Below, piece by piece: positions 1 through 8,278 of a stretch of 64,000 nt of DNA. The position numbers and the translations under genes were made by a program. Positions within the stretch are counted from its first letter, which is position 1, and each line of letters begins with the position of its first letter. Location: positions 2,852,001-2,916,000 of the forward strand of contig NZ_CP118574.1 of assembly GCF_028898845.1 (NCBI RefSeq), read 5' to 3'. Source of the stretch: Streptomyces sp. WZ-12 (GTDB lineage Bacteria; Actinomycetota; Actinomycetes; Streptomycetales; Streptomycetaceae). Below the pieces are notes generated by a model. The model was not told the DNA's origin. It did not search any database and saw nothing but the letters and a program-made list of their open reading frames with translations.

Positions 1-55
1 GTCCCGGTTCCGGCACAGCCACCCCTCGGCCGTCCCGTCCACCCGACCCGGATCA

Positions 56-61
56 TAGGAT
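56..61 (+). promoter_or_regulatory. candidate -10 box of the ATPase/SUKH pair
   Basis: The hexamer TAGGAT matches the Streptomyces vegetative -10 consensus and lies 46 bases before the ATG at 107. No convincing -35 element is seen at the expected spacing, so this is a moderate call. Confidence 0.4.
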
Positions 62-106
62 CTAGCCAGTACACGCACGGATCCACGAAAGTGGAAGGCG
101 GGATCA

Positions 107-2323
107 ATGGGGGACGAGACAGTCATGAGCTCCTCGGCCGAAGCTGCCGGCAAGACGGACCACTACGCGCCCCACCCGTTCATCGGCGGCCGCACCGCGG
201 TCCTCCGCGCGCTCGCCGCCTGGCGCATGCGGTGGCCGGGCGCCCCGCGCGTCGTCGTGCTCACCGGGAGCCCGGGCAGCGGGCGTTCCCGTGTCCTCGC
301 GGGCTTCCTGATGATGTGCGACCCGGAATACCGCAAGCAGCTCCCGCTGGACGACATGGACCCGGCGACGGTCCCCCCGGACCTCCCGGCCCCGGCGGTG
401 CCCGACCCGCGGGGCCGCACGGCCGCGCAGACGCTGTGGCTCCTCGCCGACCACCTCGACCTGGCGGTCGGGAGCGCGGCGGACGTCTTCTCCGAACTCG
501 CCGCCCGCGAGGAGCCGTTGACGGTCGTCGTACCGGACGCGGACCTCGCCGGCCCGGTGCGCGCCGCCGACGAGCCGACGCGCCTGGTGCGCGAGGTCCT
601 CGCCCCGCTCGCCGCGACCCCGACGGTCCACCTGCTCACCGACGCCCCCCGCGAACTCGCCGCCGAGCTGGCCGGTGCGCTGCCGCCCGGCCAGGTGCAG
701 GTGATCGACCTCGACGAGCCCGAGTGGGCCGACCCCGAGGGCCTGGTCCTGCACGCCGAGACCGCGCTCACGCCGGAGGCGGGCGCCCCCGACCTGCCGT
801 TCACCACCGACCCGGCCGCCCGTAGGGCGCTGGCCGGAGCACTGGCCCAACGGGCGAACGGCAGTCGGCTCACCCTCGATCTGGCCACGCGGTCGCTGTT
901 CACCCACTCCGCGGGTTTCGACCCGGCCGACGAGGCCCAACTGCCCGGCAGCGTCGGCGAGGTGCTCGATCTGCACGCCCGCCGGCTGGGCTCCGACGGG
1001 CCAACGCTCCGGCAGCTGCTGGCCCCGCTCGCGTTCGCCGAGGGCGACGGGCTCCCGGTCCACCTGTGGCACCCGCTGGCGAACGCCGTCGCGGGGCGCG
1101 ACATGGGCCAGGTCCTCGCCGAGGGGATGCTGCTCGCCGCCCCGTTCGTGGAGCCGGTGGAACGCCCGGCGCAGGCGGAAGCGGACGCCGGTCGTGACGG
1201 CCAGGAGGAGCCTGAGGAAGGCGCGGACGCCGCCCCGACCCGCACGCTGATCCGCCTGACGCACCCGGCCCTCGCCGCCGAGATCCGCTCCGGCATCCCC
1301 GATCCCCGGGACGCCCAGACCAAGATCGCCATGGCGCTGCTGGAGGCGGTCCCCCAGCAGGACTGGTCCCGGGCCGACCCCTACGTCCGCGACCACCTGG
1401 CCGCGCACACCCTCGACGCCGGCCTGCTCCCCCAACTCCTCACCGACCCCGGCCTGTTCACGTACGCCGACCCGGTGGTGCTGCGCACCGCCATTCAGGC
1501 CGTGCCGCTCGACCAACTGGGCGCGCCGGCCCGTACGTACCTGCGCACCGCGCCGCTGTTCACCCGCTCCGAGGCCCCGGCCGAGATGCGGGCCGCGCTG
1601 CTGGAGACCGCGTTCGTCGAGGACGACCTGCCGGCGTACGCGGAGGCGTTGCACGGGCTGGACCTGGCCCTGCCGTGGCGCACCCTGTGGAGCCTGCCGC
1701 TGCGGGGCGTCGGCTCGGTGACGACCGGCTACCTCCCGCCCCAGGGGCCGACGACGCCGCCCGACGAGGCCCGGCCGAACGCCCTTCGTCCCGTCGCCGC
1801 ACTGATCGTCCCCGCCGGTACGCCGGGCTCCCGCCCGCTGCCGACCCCAGCGGATGCACCGGACGCCCCGGACACTTCGGACGCACCAGACGCCTCCGCC
1901 CCCGTCGCCCTCCTCCTCCACGATCTGCTCCGCCCCGGGTACGTCGAGGCCGACCCCGCCCAGGTGTTGGGCCCGTCGGAGGAACAGCGGGCGGCGGCCC
2001 CGTACGGCCTCAGCCGCGGCGCCGACTACCTGCGGGTGTGGTCCAGGGACAGCGGAGAGGTGGTCACCGCGCTGCTCTCCGACTCCCCGTTCCAGGACGC
2101 CGACCTCTCGCCCGAGGGCATCCTGCTCGCGGCCACGGCCCGCGGCGTGACGGCTCGCCAGTTCCTCGCCCCGGCCCCCGCCGCCCCCTCAACAGAGGCC
2201 ACAGAGGCCGCAGGAACCACCGGGACCACCGAGGCTCACCCCATTCCCGCCCAACCCACCGCGTCCCCCGACGCCGCCGCTGCCACCGGCAGCACCCACG
2301 GCCCCGAAGGAGACCCCTCGTGA
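107..2323 (+). CDS. ATPase-like protein with altered P-loop, partner of SUKH-4 protein
   Basis: The gene encodes a 738-residue soluble protein without a signal peptide or membrane segment. A P-loop-like motif GSPGSGRS lies at residues 54-61 after a beta strand, but the Walker lysine is arginine. A VVVPDAD stretch near residue 145 could be a Walker B strand. The C-terminal third is Pro/Thr/Ala-rich and looks disordered. The stop overlaps the GTG start of the next gene by four bases, so the two are translationally coupled. The ATG at 107 follows a purine-rich stretch (GGAAGGCGGG). Seen: the motif and coupling. Inferred: a STAND/AAA-type NTPase or an inactive relative serving the SUKH protein. 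I do not recognise a characterised homologue. Confidence 0.75.
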   Translation: MGDETVMSSSAEAAGKTDHYAPHPFIGGRTAVLRALAAWRMRWPGAPRVVVLTGSPGSGRSRVLAGFLMMCDPEYRKQLPLDDMDPATVPPDLPAPAVPDPRGRTAAQTLWLLADHLDLAVGSAADVFSELAAREEPLTVVVPDADLAGPVRAADEPTRLVREVLAPLAATPTVHLLTDAPRELAAELAGALPPGQVQVIDLDEPEWADPEGLVLHAETALTPEAGAPDLPFTTDPAARRALAGALAQRANGSRLTLDLATRSLFTHSAGFDPADEAQLPGSVGEVLDLHARRLGSDGPTLRQLLAPLAFAEGDGLPVHLWHPLANAVAGRDMGQVLAEGMLLAAPFVEPVERPAQAEADAGRDGQEEPEEGADAAPTRTLIRLTHPALAAEIRSGIPDPRDAQTKIAMALLEAVPQQDWSRADPYVRDHLAAHTLDAGLLPQLLTDPGLFTYADPVVLRTAIQAVPLDQLGAPARTYLRTAPLFTRSEAPAEMRAALLETAFVEDDLPAYAEALHGLDLALPWRTLWSLPLRGVGSVTTGYLPPQGPTTPPDEARPNALRPVAALIVPAGTPGSRPLPTPADAPDAPDTSDAPDASAPVALLLHDLLRPGYVEADPAQVLGPSEEQRAAAPYGLSRGADYLRVWSRDSGEVVTALLSDSPFQDADLSPEGILLAATARGVTARQFLAPAPAAPSTEATEAAGTTGTTEAHPIPAQPTASPDAAAATGSTHGPEGDPS

Positions 2324-3369
2324 ACACCCAGGCACCGGCCGACGCCGCCGCCCAGCCGCCGGTCACCGGGCCCGGCAACACCGCCGTGGCGACCTACGTC
2401 GCCCCGTCCACCGGCGAGGAGAGCAGCCTCGCCAAGGTCTCCCGGCCCGGTCTGCCGCCCGCCGAGTACCAACTCCACGACGAGCTGCGGCGGTTGGGCG
2501 TCGACGGGGCCTCGGTCCGCGCGGTCCACACCGACCTGCGCCCGACGATGCTGCCCGGCGGTTACACCGGCGACTTCGTCCTACGGGCCTTCCCCAACGC
2601 CGCGTTCTCCTGCACCGCGGAGTACGGCATGCGCCCCGAGGAGCGCGCCGCGGGCATCGCCGACCTGCTCGGGCACATCCAGACCATGCACCAGCTCGCC
2701 GGCCGCCCGGCCCCGCCCGCGCCGCACCGCGCGCCCGTCCCGCAGGCCGTCGCCCCGGCGCCGCCGCTGTCCCCCGCGGACCTCGGCGCCCACCTGGCCG
2801 AGGTCTTCGGCCCCGACGGCCTCCGCCGCCCCGACGCCGAGGCGCTGGCCGCCACCGCGCTCCCCGAGGACACCCGGACCACCCTCACCGAGGCCGGCCT
2901 TCCCGCCCACGTCCCCTACTTCTTCACCGCCGACACCCCCGAAACCCCGCCGGTCGGCGGCCTGTTCGCCGACGTCGCCACCCACCTCCGGGAATCCGGC
3001 GCCGACGCCCGACCGGAAACCCTCGACATCCTCAGCGGATACGTCCGGCTCGGCACCGACGGCCTCTACACCCTCGCCGTCCAGTGCACCGCCCCGGAGA
3101 ACGACCCGAGCCAGCTCGGCACCGTCTGGGCGATCCAACCCGGCACCGGCGGCGCCCGCTTCGTCAACCGCTCCCTCGCCGCCTACCTCCGCTCTCTCGC
3201 CCTCCTCGTCGCCACCCGCCAACAGCTCCCGCCCCTCGACCCCTACGCCTCGGGTGCCGCCCTCGCCACCTTCCAGGAACGCCTCGTATCCCTGGACTCC
3301 TGGGCCCTGGACAACCCCGACAACTGGTGGTCCCTGGTGACCGAGCAGATGTGGCACGGGTTGTTCTGA
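2320..3369 (+). CDS. SUKH-4-type protein with degenerate deaminase-like N-terminus
   Basis: The 349-residue product starts at GTG, overlapping the upstream stop. Residues about 60-130 resemble the nucleic-acid deaminase-like domain of polymorphic toxin systems (pattern HTDLRP..LPGGY then a hydrophobic strand). The zinc-binding Cys residues expected after the H-x-E-like motif are missing, so it is probably inactive. A Pro/Ala linker follows. The C-terminal about 200 residues resemble the SUKH-4 immunity fold: a strand WAIQPGTGGARFVNRSL, then a helix, ending in W..VTEQMWHGLF. SUKH proteins normally neutralise toxins. No cognate toxin is adjacent here, although ESX genes follow. The pairing with the upstream ATPase argues for a regulatory or housekeeping role. 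The family assignment is from memory of motif patterns. Confidence 0.65.
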   Translation: MNTQAPADAAAQPPVTGPGNTAVATYVAPSTGEESSLAKVSRPGLPPAEYQLHDELRRLGVDGASVRAVHTDLRPTMLPGGYTGDFVLRAFPNAAFSCTAEYGMRPEERAAGIADLLGHIQTMHQLAGRPAPPAPHRAPVPQAVAPAPPLSPADLGAHLAEVFGPDGLRRPDAEALAATALPEDTRTTLTEAGLPAHVPYFFTADTPETPPVGGLFADVATHLRESGADARPETLDILSGYVRLGTDGLYTLAVQCTAPENDPSQLGTVWAIQPGTGGARFVNRSLAAYLRSLALLVATRQQLPPLDPYASGAALATFQERLVSLDSWALDNPDNWWSLVTEQMWHGLF

Positions 3370-3385
3370 TCGCCCTGAGCCGACA

Positions 3386-3422
3386 GGGGTTGCCTTTGGC
3401 CGATGCGGCCCGAGGCAACCCC
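3386..3422. terminator. bidirectional hairpin terminator
   Basis: A 10-bp perfect stem (3386-3395 with 3413-3422) encloses a second small GGCCG/CGGCC stem. It sits between convergent genes and can serve both. Confidence 0.75.
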
Positions 3423-3460
3423 CGCCGGAAGAGGGCTGGACGCCCTATGAGGGAAGAGGA

Positions 3461-4048
3461 CTAGCTCTCCTTCTGCATCCGCTCGGCGAAGGTCTTCGAC
3501 ATCGTGCCCAACGTGGCGTCGACGGCGTCCTGCTTGCCGCTCCCGCGGTAGTCCACCGTGCCGACGAAGGAGCCTGCAAGGAGAACGACCCCCTGGTCGT
3601 CCCGGCTCGTCCCCGTGGTGCCCACGAACGCCACGCTCTCGGTCCCGAACTTCTCGCCGTTCAGGATCCGGTACTTGGACGAGTGGCTCTCGATGGAGGC
3701 CTTCCATTTCCGGAAGGCCTTCTTGGCCGCGGTGTCGTTGTGGTACGCAACCGCGTCGAAGACGGCCCGCTTGCTCCGGTCGCCGTTCCCGTACGCGACA
3801 TGGCTCTCAGCCACAGCGCTCACACACCAGCCCGAGGGCTTGTCCGCGGTGGATCTGCACTTCTTGGGAGGCAGCGTGCTGGACGGCTTGTTGGTCACGG
3901 TCTTGAGCTCCGTCGGCATGCTGCCGGCCGACGGCAGGACGCTCTCGGCGCTCTGCTTCGAACTCGTCCCGCACCCCGCCAGCGCGAAGGACATGGCAAG
4001 CACCACGGCTCCGAACCCCTGCACCTTCTGACGCTTACCGAACCACAC
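3461..4048 (-). CDS. putative secreted lipoprotein
   Basis: The product is 195 residues. It has a basic N-terminus, a hydrophobic stretch and a lipobox LAGC at about residues 23-26, which predicts lipidation of the Cys and anchoring outside the membrane. The mature part starts with a Ser-rich linker and holds a mixed alpha/beta domain with two further Cys (KKCRSTADKPSGWC), which could form a disulfide. No named domain is recognised. It stands alone, convergent with the SUKH gene. Function unknown. Confidence 0.7.
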   Translation of the reverse strand: MWFGKRQKVQGFGAVVLAMSFALAGCGTSSKQSAESVLPSAGSMPTELKTVTNKPSSTLPPKKCRSTADKPSGWCVSAVAESHVAYGNGDRSKRAVFDAVAYHNDTAAKKAFRKWKASIESHSSKYRILNGEKFGTESVAFVGTTGTSRDDQGVVLLAGSFVGTVDYRGSGKQDAVDATLGTMSKTFAERMQKES

Positions 4049-4195
4049 GGCAACTCCTCGGATCTCGACACACCGATCTCACTTGTATCAGGAGGGGATG
4101 ACACCACCGCAGCCGTCCGCGGTTCCGCCCCCTGCGAGCCCGGACATTCAAGGGCAACTCTCCCCGCCCGCATCCGTACCCCAGGCGCCAGCCCC

Positions 4196-4558
4196 TCAGG
4201 GCAACAGCAACCAGTCCGCCGCCAACGCCGCGGCCAGCCCGATGCCCAGCAGCCAACTACCCAACCGCGTCCGCCCGTTACGCGCGAGTTCGATGACGAC
4301 CCCGCAGAGCACGAGCGCCGCCCCGTACACCCCGACGACCAACACCGACCCGCGGGACGCCAACCGCAACACGAGCAACACCGCCATCGCGGCCATCATC
4401 ACCGAGGCCAACGTGACCCGTATGACGCGTGCTTGACGAGGCGTCAGTCCATGGTGGACCCCGTACTCGCCCTCACCCTCGACCTCACCCTCGCTCTCCG
4501 GGAGGGGCTCATCGCGCCGATCGGGCTGATCACTATCGGTCGCGTCGGGTATGTCCAT
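4196..4558 (-). CDS. small membrane protein, function unknown
   Basis: Starting at the ATG at 4558 gives 120 residues: an acidic Asp/Glu/Pro-rich N-terminal tail of about 45 residues, then three hydrophobic segments (near residues 50-66, 71-90 and 100-118) with a short arginine-bearing loop between the last two. An upstream in-frame start would add an arginine-rich stretch unlike a real N-terminus, so the shorter form is preferred. The ribosome site is weak. No family is recognised. Confidence 0.5.
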   Translation of the reverse strand: MDIPDATDSDQPDRRDEPLPESEGEVEGEGEYGVHHGLTPRQARVIRVTLASVMMAAMAVLLVLRLASRGSVLVVGVYGAALVLCGVVIELARNGRTRLGSWLLGIGLAAALAADWLLLP

Positions 4559-4917
4559 GAGCGGAAATGCTACGGGACGGGCACTCGGCCCCTTGTCGCC
4601 ACTTTGACGCGCACGCCGTTGACGCCACCACCGCCCATCTTGGACGGTATATCCGGACGCAGGTGCACCACACGTCCACCGCACCCTCACGCCTTCACCA
4701 CGCTCACCACCTCTTCACCCCAAAACTCACCGATTCCACGAGTTCCTGACAAGGCCGCCGACGGCCCAATTCACCAAATTCCCGGCACCGTTGCCCCTCT
4801 CACCCGGTTCGGCGATGACCGCATCGGGCACCTTGACATGCCTCCACACAGACCGCCTAATGTGAGACCGTTAGGCGTGACGAGCAGGGTGCGGAGTGCA
4901 CCTGAAAGACGGGGGCG
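4559..4917. other. intergenic region, promoter-bearing
   Basis: No convincing gene is seen. Open frames here are low-quality and lack ribosome sites. The right half carries the promoter and operator of the WXG operon, annotated separately. Confidence 0.6.
4833..4877 (+). promoter_or_regulatory. promoter with overlapping palindromic operator
   Basis: A perfect TTGACA lies at 4833-4838 and TAATGT at 4858-4863, spaced 19. The -10 is embedded in an inverted repeat CGCCTAA-N10-TTAGGCG (4854-4877), the usual position for a repressor. The first gene begins 40 bases downstream of the repeat. Confidence 0.6.
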
Positions 4918-5250
4918 ATGATGGCCGGCCAGGAATTTGACGTAGACCCGGACGTCCTGCGGACGCAGGGAAACGCTTTTGTCCAGATCGGCAACGATTT
5001 CAGCAAGGCGTCGAAGAAACTCCAGGACGACCTCAAGGCCATGGAAAGCCCGTGGAAGGATTGCGACTTCGGCGATCTCTTCGACACGATCTACGTCCCC
5101 GTCCGGGACGGCATGTTCACATCGATGGACTCCCTCGGTGAGCGCCTCGAAGGCATCGGCCACGGCCTCGACACCATGGCCCGTTCGTACACCGAGTCCG
5201 ACGAGCAGGGCATCCACACCATCAGCGCGGCCGGCCGCCCGCAGATCTGA
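4918..5250 (+). CDS. WXG100-like ESX substrate or partner
   Basis: The 110-residue, helix-turn-helix protein is of ESAT-6/WXG100 size. The turn reads SPWKDCDFGD, so the glycine of the W-x-G motif is not at the standard position. The C-terminal helix is followed by YTESD, which fits the YxxxD/E type VII secretion signal. It is the first gene of a two-gene operon with the CpnT-like protein 68 bases downstream. Paired export of a small helical protein with a larger WXG100-like domain is a known arrangement. The ATGATG start follows a GGGGGCG stretch; the first ATG was kept. Confidence 0.75.
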   Translation: MMAGQEFDVDPDVLRTQGNAFVQIGNDFSKASKKLQDDLKAMESPWKDCDFGDLFDTIYVPVRDGMFTSMDSLGERLEGIGHGLDTMARSYTESDEQGIHTISAAGRPQI

Positions 5251-5318
5251 CGCACCCCCGCTTCCGCTCTCTCCATCCCAATAAAAAATCGACTACCACC
5301 GCGCGGGGGACACACACC

Positions 5319-6335
5319 GTGGCATTGACACTGCCAAGCGAGGTCAGTTGGGTGCTGAACCTCCTCGGCTACGACTGGCCGGGCGCCGACGAGGACAAGC
5401 TCCACGAATGCGCCCAGATCTGGCGCAACTTCGCCGAATCGGTAAACCAGACGCAAGAGCAGGGCTCGCTGGCGGCCAATCAGGTCGTCTCCGCCAACGC
5501 CGGTGACGCCGTCGAAGGCTTCACCAAGGAATGGGGCGCATTCGGCGGTGGCGGCGCCGGCGGCAGCTCCGGGGACCACTACCTCCGCGACGCCGCGGAG
5601 GCCGCCGAGGTCATCGCCGTCGCGTTCGACGCGGCGGCCATCGCCGTGGTCGCCGGCAAGATCGCGGTCATCGTCCAACTCGTCATGCTGGCCGCCGAAA
5701 TCATCGCGGCACAGGCCGCCGCCCCCTTCACCTTCGGGGCGTCCGAAATCGCCGCGGCCGGCGCCACCCAGGCGACCCGCCTGATCGTTCGCCAGATCCT
5801 CGACAAGATCAAGCACGAGGTCATGCAGGCGGCGACCAAGGCCATGGAACACGCCACCATGGACGCCATCAAGAAATTGGCGAAGAAGGCGATCTCCAAG
5901 GAGACCCGCAAGGTCGTCACGGACTACGCCAAGCAGCAGGTCAAGGAAACGGTCAAGGAAACCGTCAAGGAAAAGGTCGTCGACGCGGCCAAGGAGAAGG
6001 CCAAAGAAGCCGGCAAGGAGATGGGCCAGAACATCGCCCAGCAAACCATCGAAACCCACTTCGGTGAACGCGACGGCATCAAGCTGGACGAGACCGCCGG
6101 CATCGCCAAGGACAAGGCCGACGAATACGTCAAGGGCGTCAAGGAGGGGGCGGACGACCTCACCAACCCCAACACGTACATCGATCACGCCCGGAAGGAC
6201 CTCACCGACCGCGGCCTGAACGAGGCCCAGAAGCAGGCCGACGCCCACACCGGTGGCGCCGCCACCCGCCACCAGGGAGCCACCGACGCCGTCAAGGAAA
6301 AGGTCAAGGGCAGCGTCGAAGACGTCTTCGGCTGA
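5319..6335 (+). CDS. CpnT-type WXG100-like domain protein with Lys/Glu-rich tail
   Basis: The 338-residue product begins with the pattern of the WXG100-like N-terminal domain found in CpnT and many actinobacterial polymorphic toxins: a leading LPSEVSWVLNLLG.DWPGADED, long helices, then KEWGAFGGGG. Two strongly hydrophobic Ala-rich helices follow at about residues 95-150. The rest is a lysine/glutamate-rich amphipathic helix region (for example KQQVKETVKETVKEKVVD, about residues 205-245) resembling LEA-type 11-mer repeats. No toxin catalytic domain can be recognised. The start is GTG at 5319, eight bases after GGGGGA. Likely exported by ESX with the upstream small protein; the role of the tail is unknown. 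Confidence 0.75.
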   Translation: MALTLPSEVSWVLNLLGYDWPGADEDKLHECAQIWRNFAESVNQTQEQGSLAANQVVSANAGDAVEGFTKEWGAFGGGGAGGSSGDHYLRDAAEAAEVIAVAFDAAAIAVVAGKIAVIVQLVMLAAEIIAAQAAAPFTFGASEIAAAGATQATRLIVRQILDKIKHEVMQAATKAMEHATMDAIKKLAKKAISKETRKVVTDYAKQQVKETVKETVKEKVVDAAKEKAKEAGKEMGQNIAQQTIETHFGERDGIKLDETAGIAKDKADEYVKGVKEGADDLTNPNTYIDHARKDLTDRGLNEAQKQADAHTGGAATRHQGATDAVKEKVKGSVEDVFG

Positions 6336-6353
6336 GCCCCTGCCCCTTCTCCC

Positions 6354-6403
6354 GCAGAGCCGCTGCACTCCGACCGCCCGGGTCGGTGGCGCAGCGGCTC
6401 TGC
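6354..6403. terminator. bidirectional two-tier hairpin
   Basis: A 13-bp perfect stem (6354-6366 with 6391-6403) has an inner CCGACC/GGTCGG stem. It lies between convergent genes. Confidence 0.8.
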
Positions 6404-6453
6404 CGTCATCTCCGCCAACTCCAGCCGGAACAGGCCGACTTCGACCACCCCCT

Positions 6454-6972
6454 TCAGTTCCGCACCCCGCCCCTCTCAACGACGCACTCCGCCCACACGG
6501 TCTTCCCCGGACCACCCGGCCGCGGAACCACGCCCCATGCGGCCGCGAGGCGCCCGACGATCAGCAGTCCATGACCGCCCTCCGCGAGCCCGTCACAGCC
6601 ATCCGCCGCCGCACCGGCTCCACGGCCCCAGGTGACCGTGGGCAGCCGCTCACCCCGCGTATCGGACACCTCTACGCGGAACCCGAGCCGGTCCGCCGCG
6701 CCGAAACCCGTCAGACGCAGCGCGAAGTCCCTCCCCGGCACGTGGCCGTGGAGCACGGCGTTGGCGGCGAGTTCCCCGACGACGGCGCTCACCACCTCGT
6801 TGACCTCACCGTCGTAGGGATACCCCCACTCGTCGAGACGGTGCGACGCCAGACGACGGGCCAGCCGGGCGCCGCGCGGCGTGGAGGTGAAGCGCATCGC
6901 GAACTCCCCCACCCCGGCGTGGGTTTCGCGGATTCGGGAAGATACCCCGGAAGAGCGGACTGTGCTGTTCAT
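6454..6972 (-). CDS. RsbW/SpoIIAB-like ATP-binding regulator
   Basis: The 172-residue protein has the GHKL/HATPase_c_2 signature of anti-sigma-factor-like kinases. The N box is ELAANAVLHG (about residues 67-76), the G1-type motif is VSDTRGERLP and the G2-type motif is EGGHGLLIV. It is divergent from an XRE-DUF5753 regulator and a DUF397 protein. That trio is the composition of whiJ/abaA-type paralogous clusters of Streptomyces. Its binding partner, probably a sigma factor or anti-anti-sigma factor, is not in the window. GGAGGG precedes the ATG by about nine bases. Confidence 0.85.
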   Translation of the reverse strand: MNSTVRSSGVSSRIRETHAGVGEFAMRFTSTPRGARLARRLASHRLDEWGYPYDGEVNEVVSAVVGELAANAVLHGHVPGRDFALRLTGFGAADRLGFRVEVSDTRGERLPTVTWGRGAGAAADGCDGLAEGGHGLLIVGRLAAAWGVVPRPGGPGKTVWAECVVERGGVRN

Positions 6973-7027
6973 GGACCCAACCCTCCCGCCACGGACCTAC
7001 CTTTGACGAGGAGTAATGCGCTGACCA

Positions 7028-7046
7028 CGGTGCGTTGTACGCACCG
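7028..7046. promoter_or_regulatory. palindromic operator candidate in divergent promoter region
   Basis: CGGTGCGT-TGT-ACGCACCG is a perfect 8-bp inverted repeat. It lies between the divergent RsbW-like and XRE genes, 48 bases before the XRE start. An autoregulatory site for the XRE protein is the natural inference. Confidence 0.5.
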
Positions 7047-7093
7047 CGAGGCGCGGGTACGCGGCGGGAGTCAGCCCCGGGAAGGCGACGGAC

Positions 7094-7945
7094 ATGGACA
7101 ACGGCGGCCAGCAGCCGGACGACGAAGAACAGGCGGAGCACGAGCCCGAGTCCGGCATCCTGCGGGTGTTCGGACGCCAACTCAAGCGCCTACGGGAATG
7201 GGCGGGCATGGAGCGCGCCGAATTCGGCGCGCGGATGGGCTACTCCCCCTCCACCATCGCCTCTTACGAACAGGGGCGGCGCATCCCACCCCCCGAGTTC
7301 ATCGACGAGGCGGACGAGGTACTGGACGCCCGCGGTGTCCTCGTCGAAATGAAGGAGGAGGTGGCACGGGCCCGCTACCCGGCGTTCTTCCGGGATGCGG
7401 CGCGGTTGGAGGCCAAGGCGGTTGGGCTCCATGTGTACGCGACGAAGGCAGTGCCGGGGCTGTTGCAGACGGAGGAGTACGCGAGGGCGGTATTCAACAT
7501 GTGGCGCCCTCTGCTCGACGAAGAGACCGTCGAACAGCGCATCAGGGGACGGCTCGACCGCCAGAAGATCTTCGCCTGTAGCCCACCGCTGCCCACGATC
7601 AGCTTCGTCATCGAGGAGGCAGTGCTCCGCCGCCCTCTGGGCGGTAAAGCGGTCATGAGGGGGCAGTTGGAACAGATCCTGCTGTACAGCCAGCGCCGCA
7701 ATGTCGAGATCCAGGTGATGCCGATCGAGCGGGAGGAGCACGCTGGACTGGAAGGCCCCTTCACCTTGATCGAAACGCACGAAGGGCGGAGGATCGCCTA
7801 CGTGGAGGGGTACAAGGACAGCCGCCTGCACACGGACCGGAAGATGGTTCGGGAGCTTGAGGAGCAGTACGGAATCCTCCGGGCGCAGGCGCTCCCGCCC
7901 CGCGAATCGCTAGCTTTTATCGAGAAGTTGCTGGGAGAAGCATGA
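7094..7945 (+). CDS. XRE-family regulator with DUF5753 domain
   Basis: The 283-residue protein has an N-terminal helix-turn-helix (about residues 27-80: LKRLREWAGMERAEFGARMG, then STIASYEQGRR). It also has the DUF5753 domain (about 100-275), recognised by LLQTEEYARAVF, the RQKIF segment and VEIQVMPIEREEHAGLEGPF. This is the WhiJ-like class, which partners with DUF397 proteins and controls development or antibiotic genes in Streptomyces. The stop overlaps the DUF397 start by four bases (ATGA). The ATG at 7094 follows GGGAAGG. Confidence 0.92.
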   Translation: MDNGGQQPDDEEQAEHEPESGILRVFGRQLKRLREWAGMERAEFGARMGYSPSTIASYEQGRRIPPPEFIDEADEVLDARGVLVEMKEEVARARYPAFFRDAARLEAKAVGLHVYATKAVPGLLQTEEYARAVFNMWRPLLDEETVEQRIRGRLDRQKIFACSPPLPTISFVIEEAVLRRPLGGKAVMRGQLEQILLYSQRRNVEIQVMPIEREEHAGLEGPFTLIETHEGRRIAYVEGYKDSRLHTDRKMVRELEEQYGILRAQALPPRESLAFIEKLLGEA

Positions 7946-8154
7946 CCATCGAAGAGACTGCACAGACCGTGCCCGAGTTGGCCTGGTTCAAGAGCAGCTA
8001 CAGCACCGGTTCGGGCGGCGAATGCATCGAGATCGCGTCTGGTGCCGCCACCGTGCACATTCGCGACTCGAAGGACGTGACGCGGTCGGCGCTGGCCGTG
8101 CGTCCCGCCACCTGGGCTGAGTTCGTCAACTTCGCCATAGCTCAGACGACTTGA
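7942..8154 (+). CDS. DUF397 small acidic protein
   Basis: The 70-residue protein shows the DUF397 core: WFKSSYSTGSGGECIEIA, VHIRDSKD and W..FV. These proteins (AbaA-ORFD-like) act with the co-transcribed XRE-DUF5753 regulator, probably by direct binding. It is translationally coupled to the regulator. Confidence 0.95.
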   Translation: MTIEETAQTVPELAWFKSSYSTGSGGECIEIASGAATVHIRDSKDVTRSALAVRPATWAEFVNFAIAQTT

Positions 8155-8204
8155 GGAAAGCTGCGGCGCTTCGCCCCCTTCGACCGCGCCGTTCTCTCAA
8201 ATGG

Positions 8205-8240
8205 ATTGGGGTCCGCAGCCTTCGGGCTGCGGACCCCAAT
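8205..8240. terminator. bidirectional terminator, 16-bp stem with TTCG loop
   Basis: A perfect 16-bp stem (8205-8220 with 8225-8240) is closed by the very stable TTCG tetraloop. It lies between the convergent DUF397 gene and the mycosin gene. Confidence 0.9.
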
Positions 8241-8278
8241 CCGTTTTCGCTATTTCTCGCTTGCGCTACCTCGGAGAC

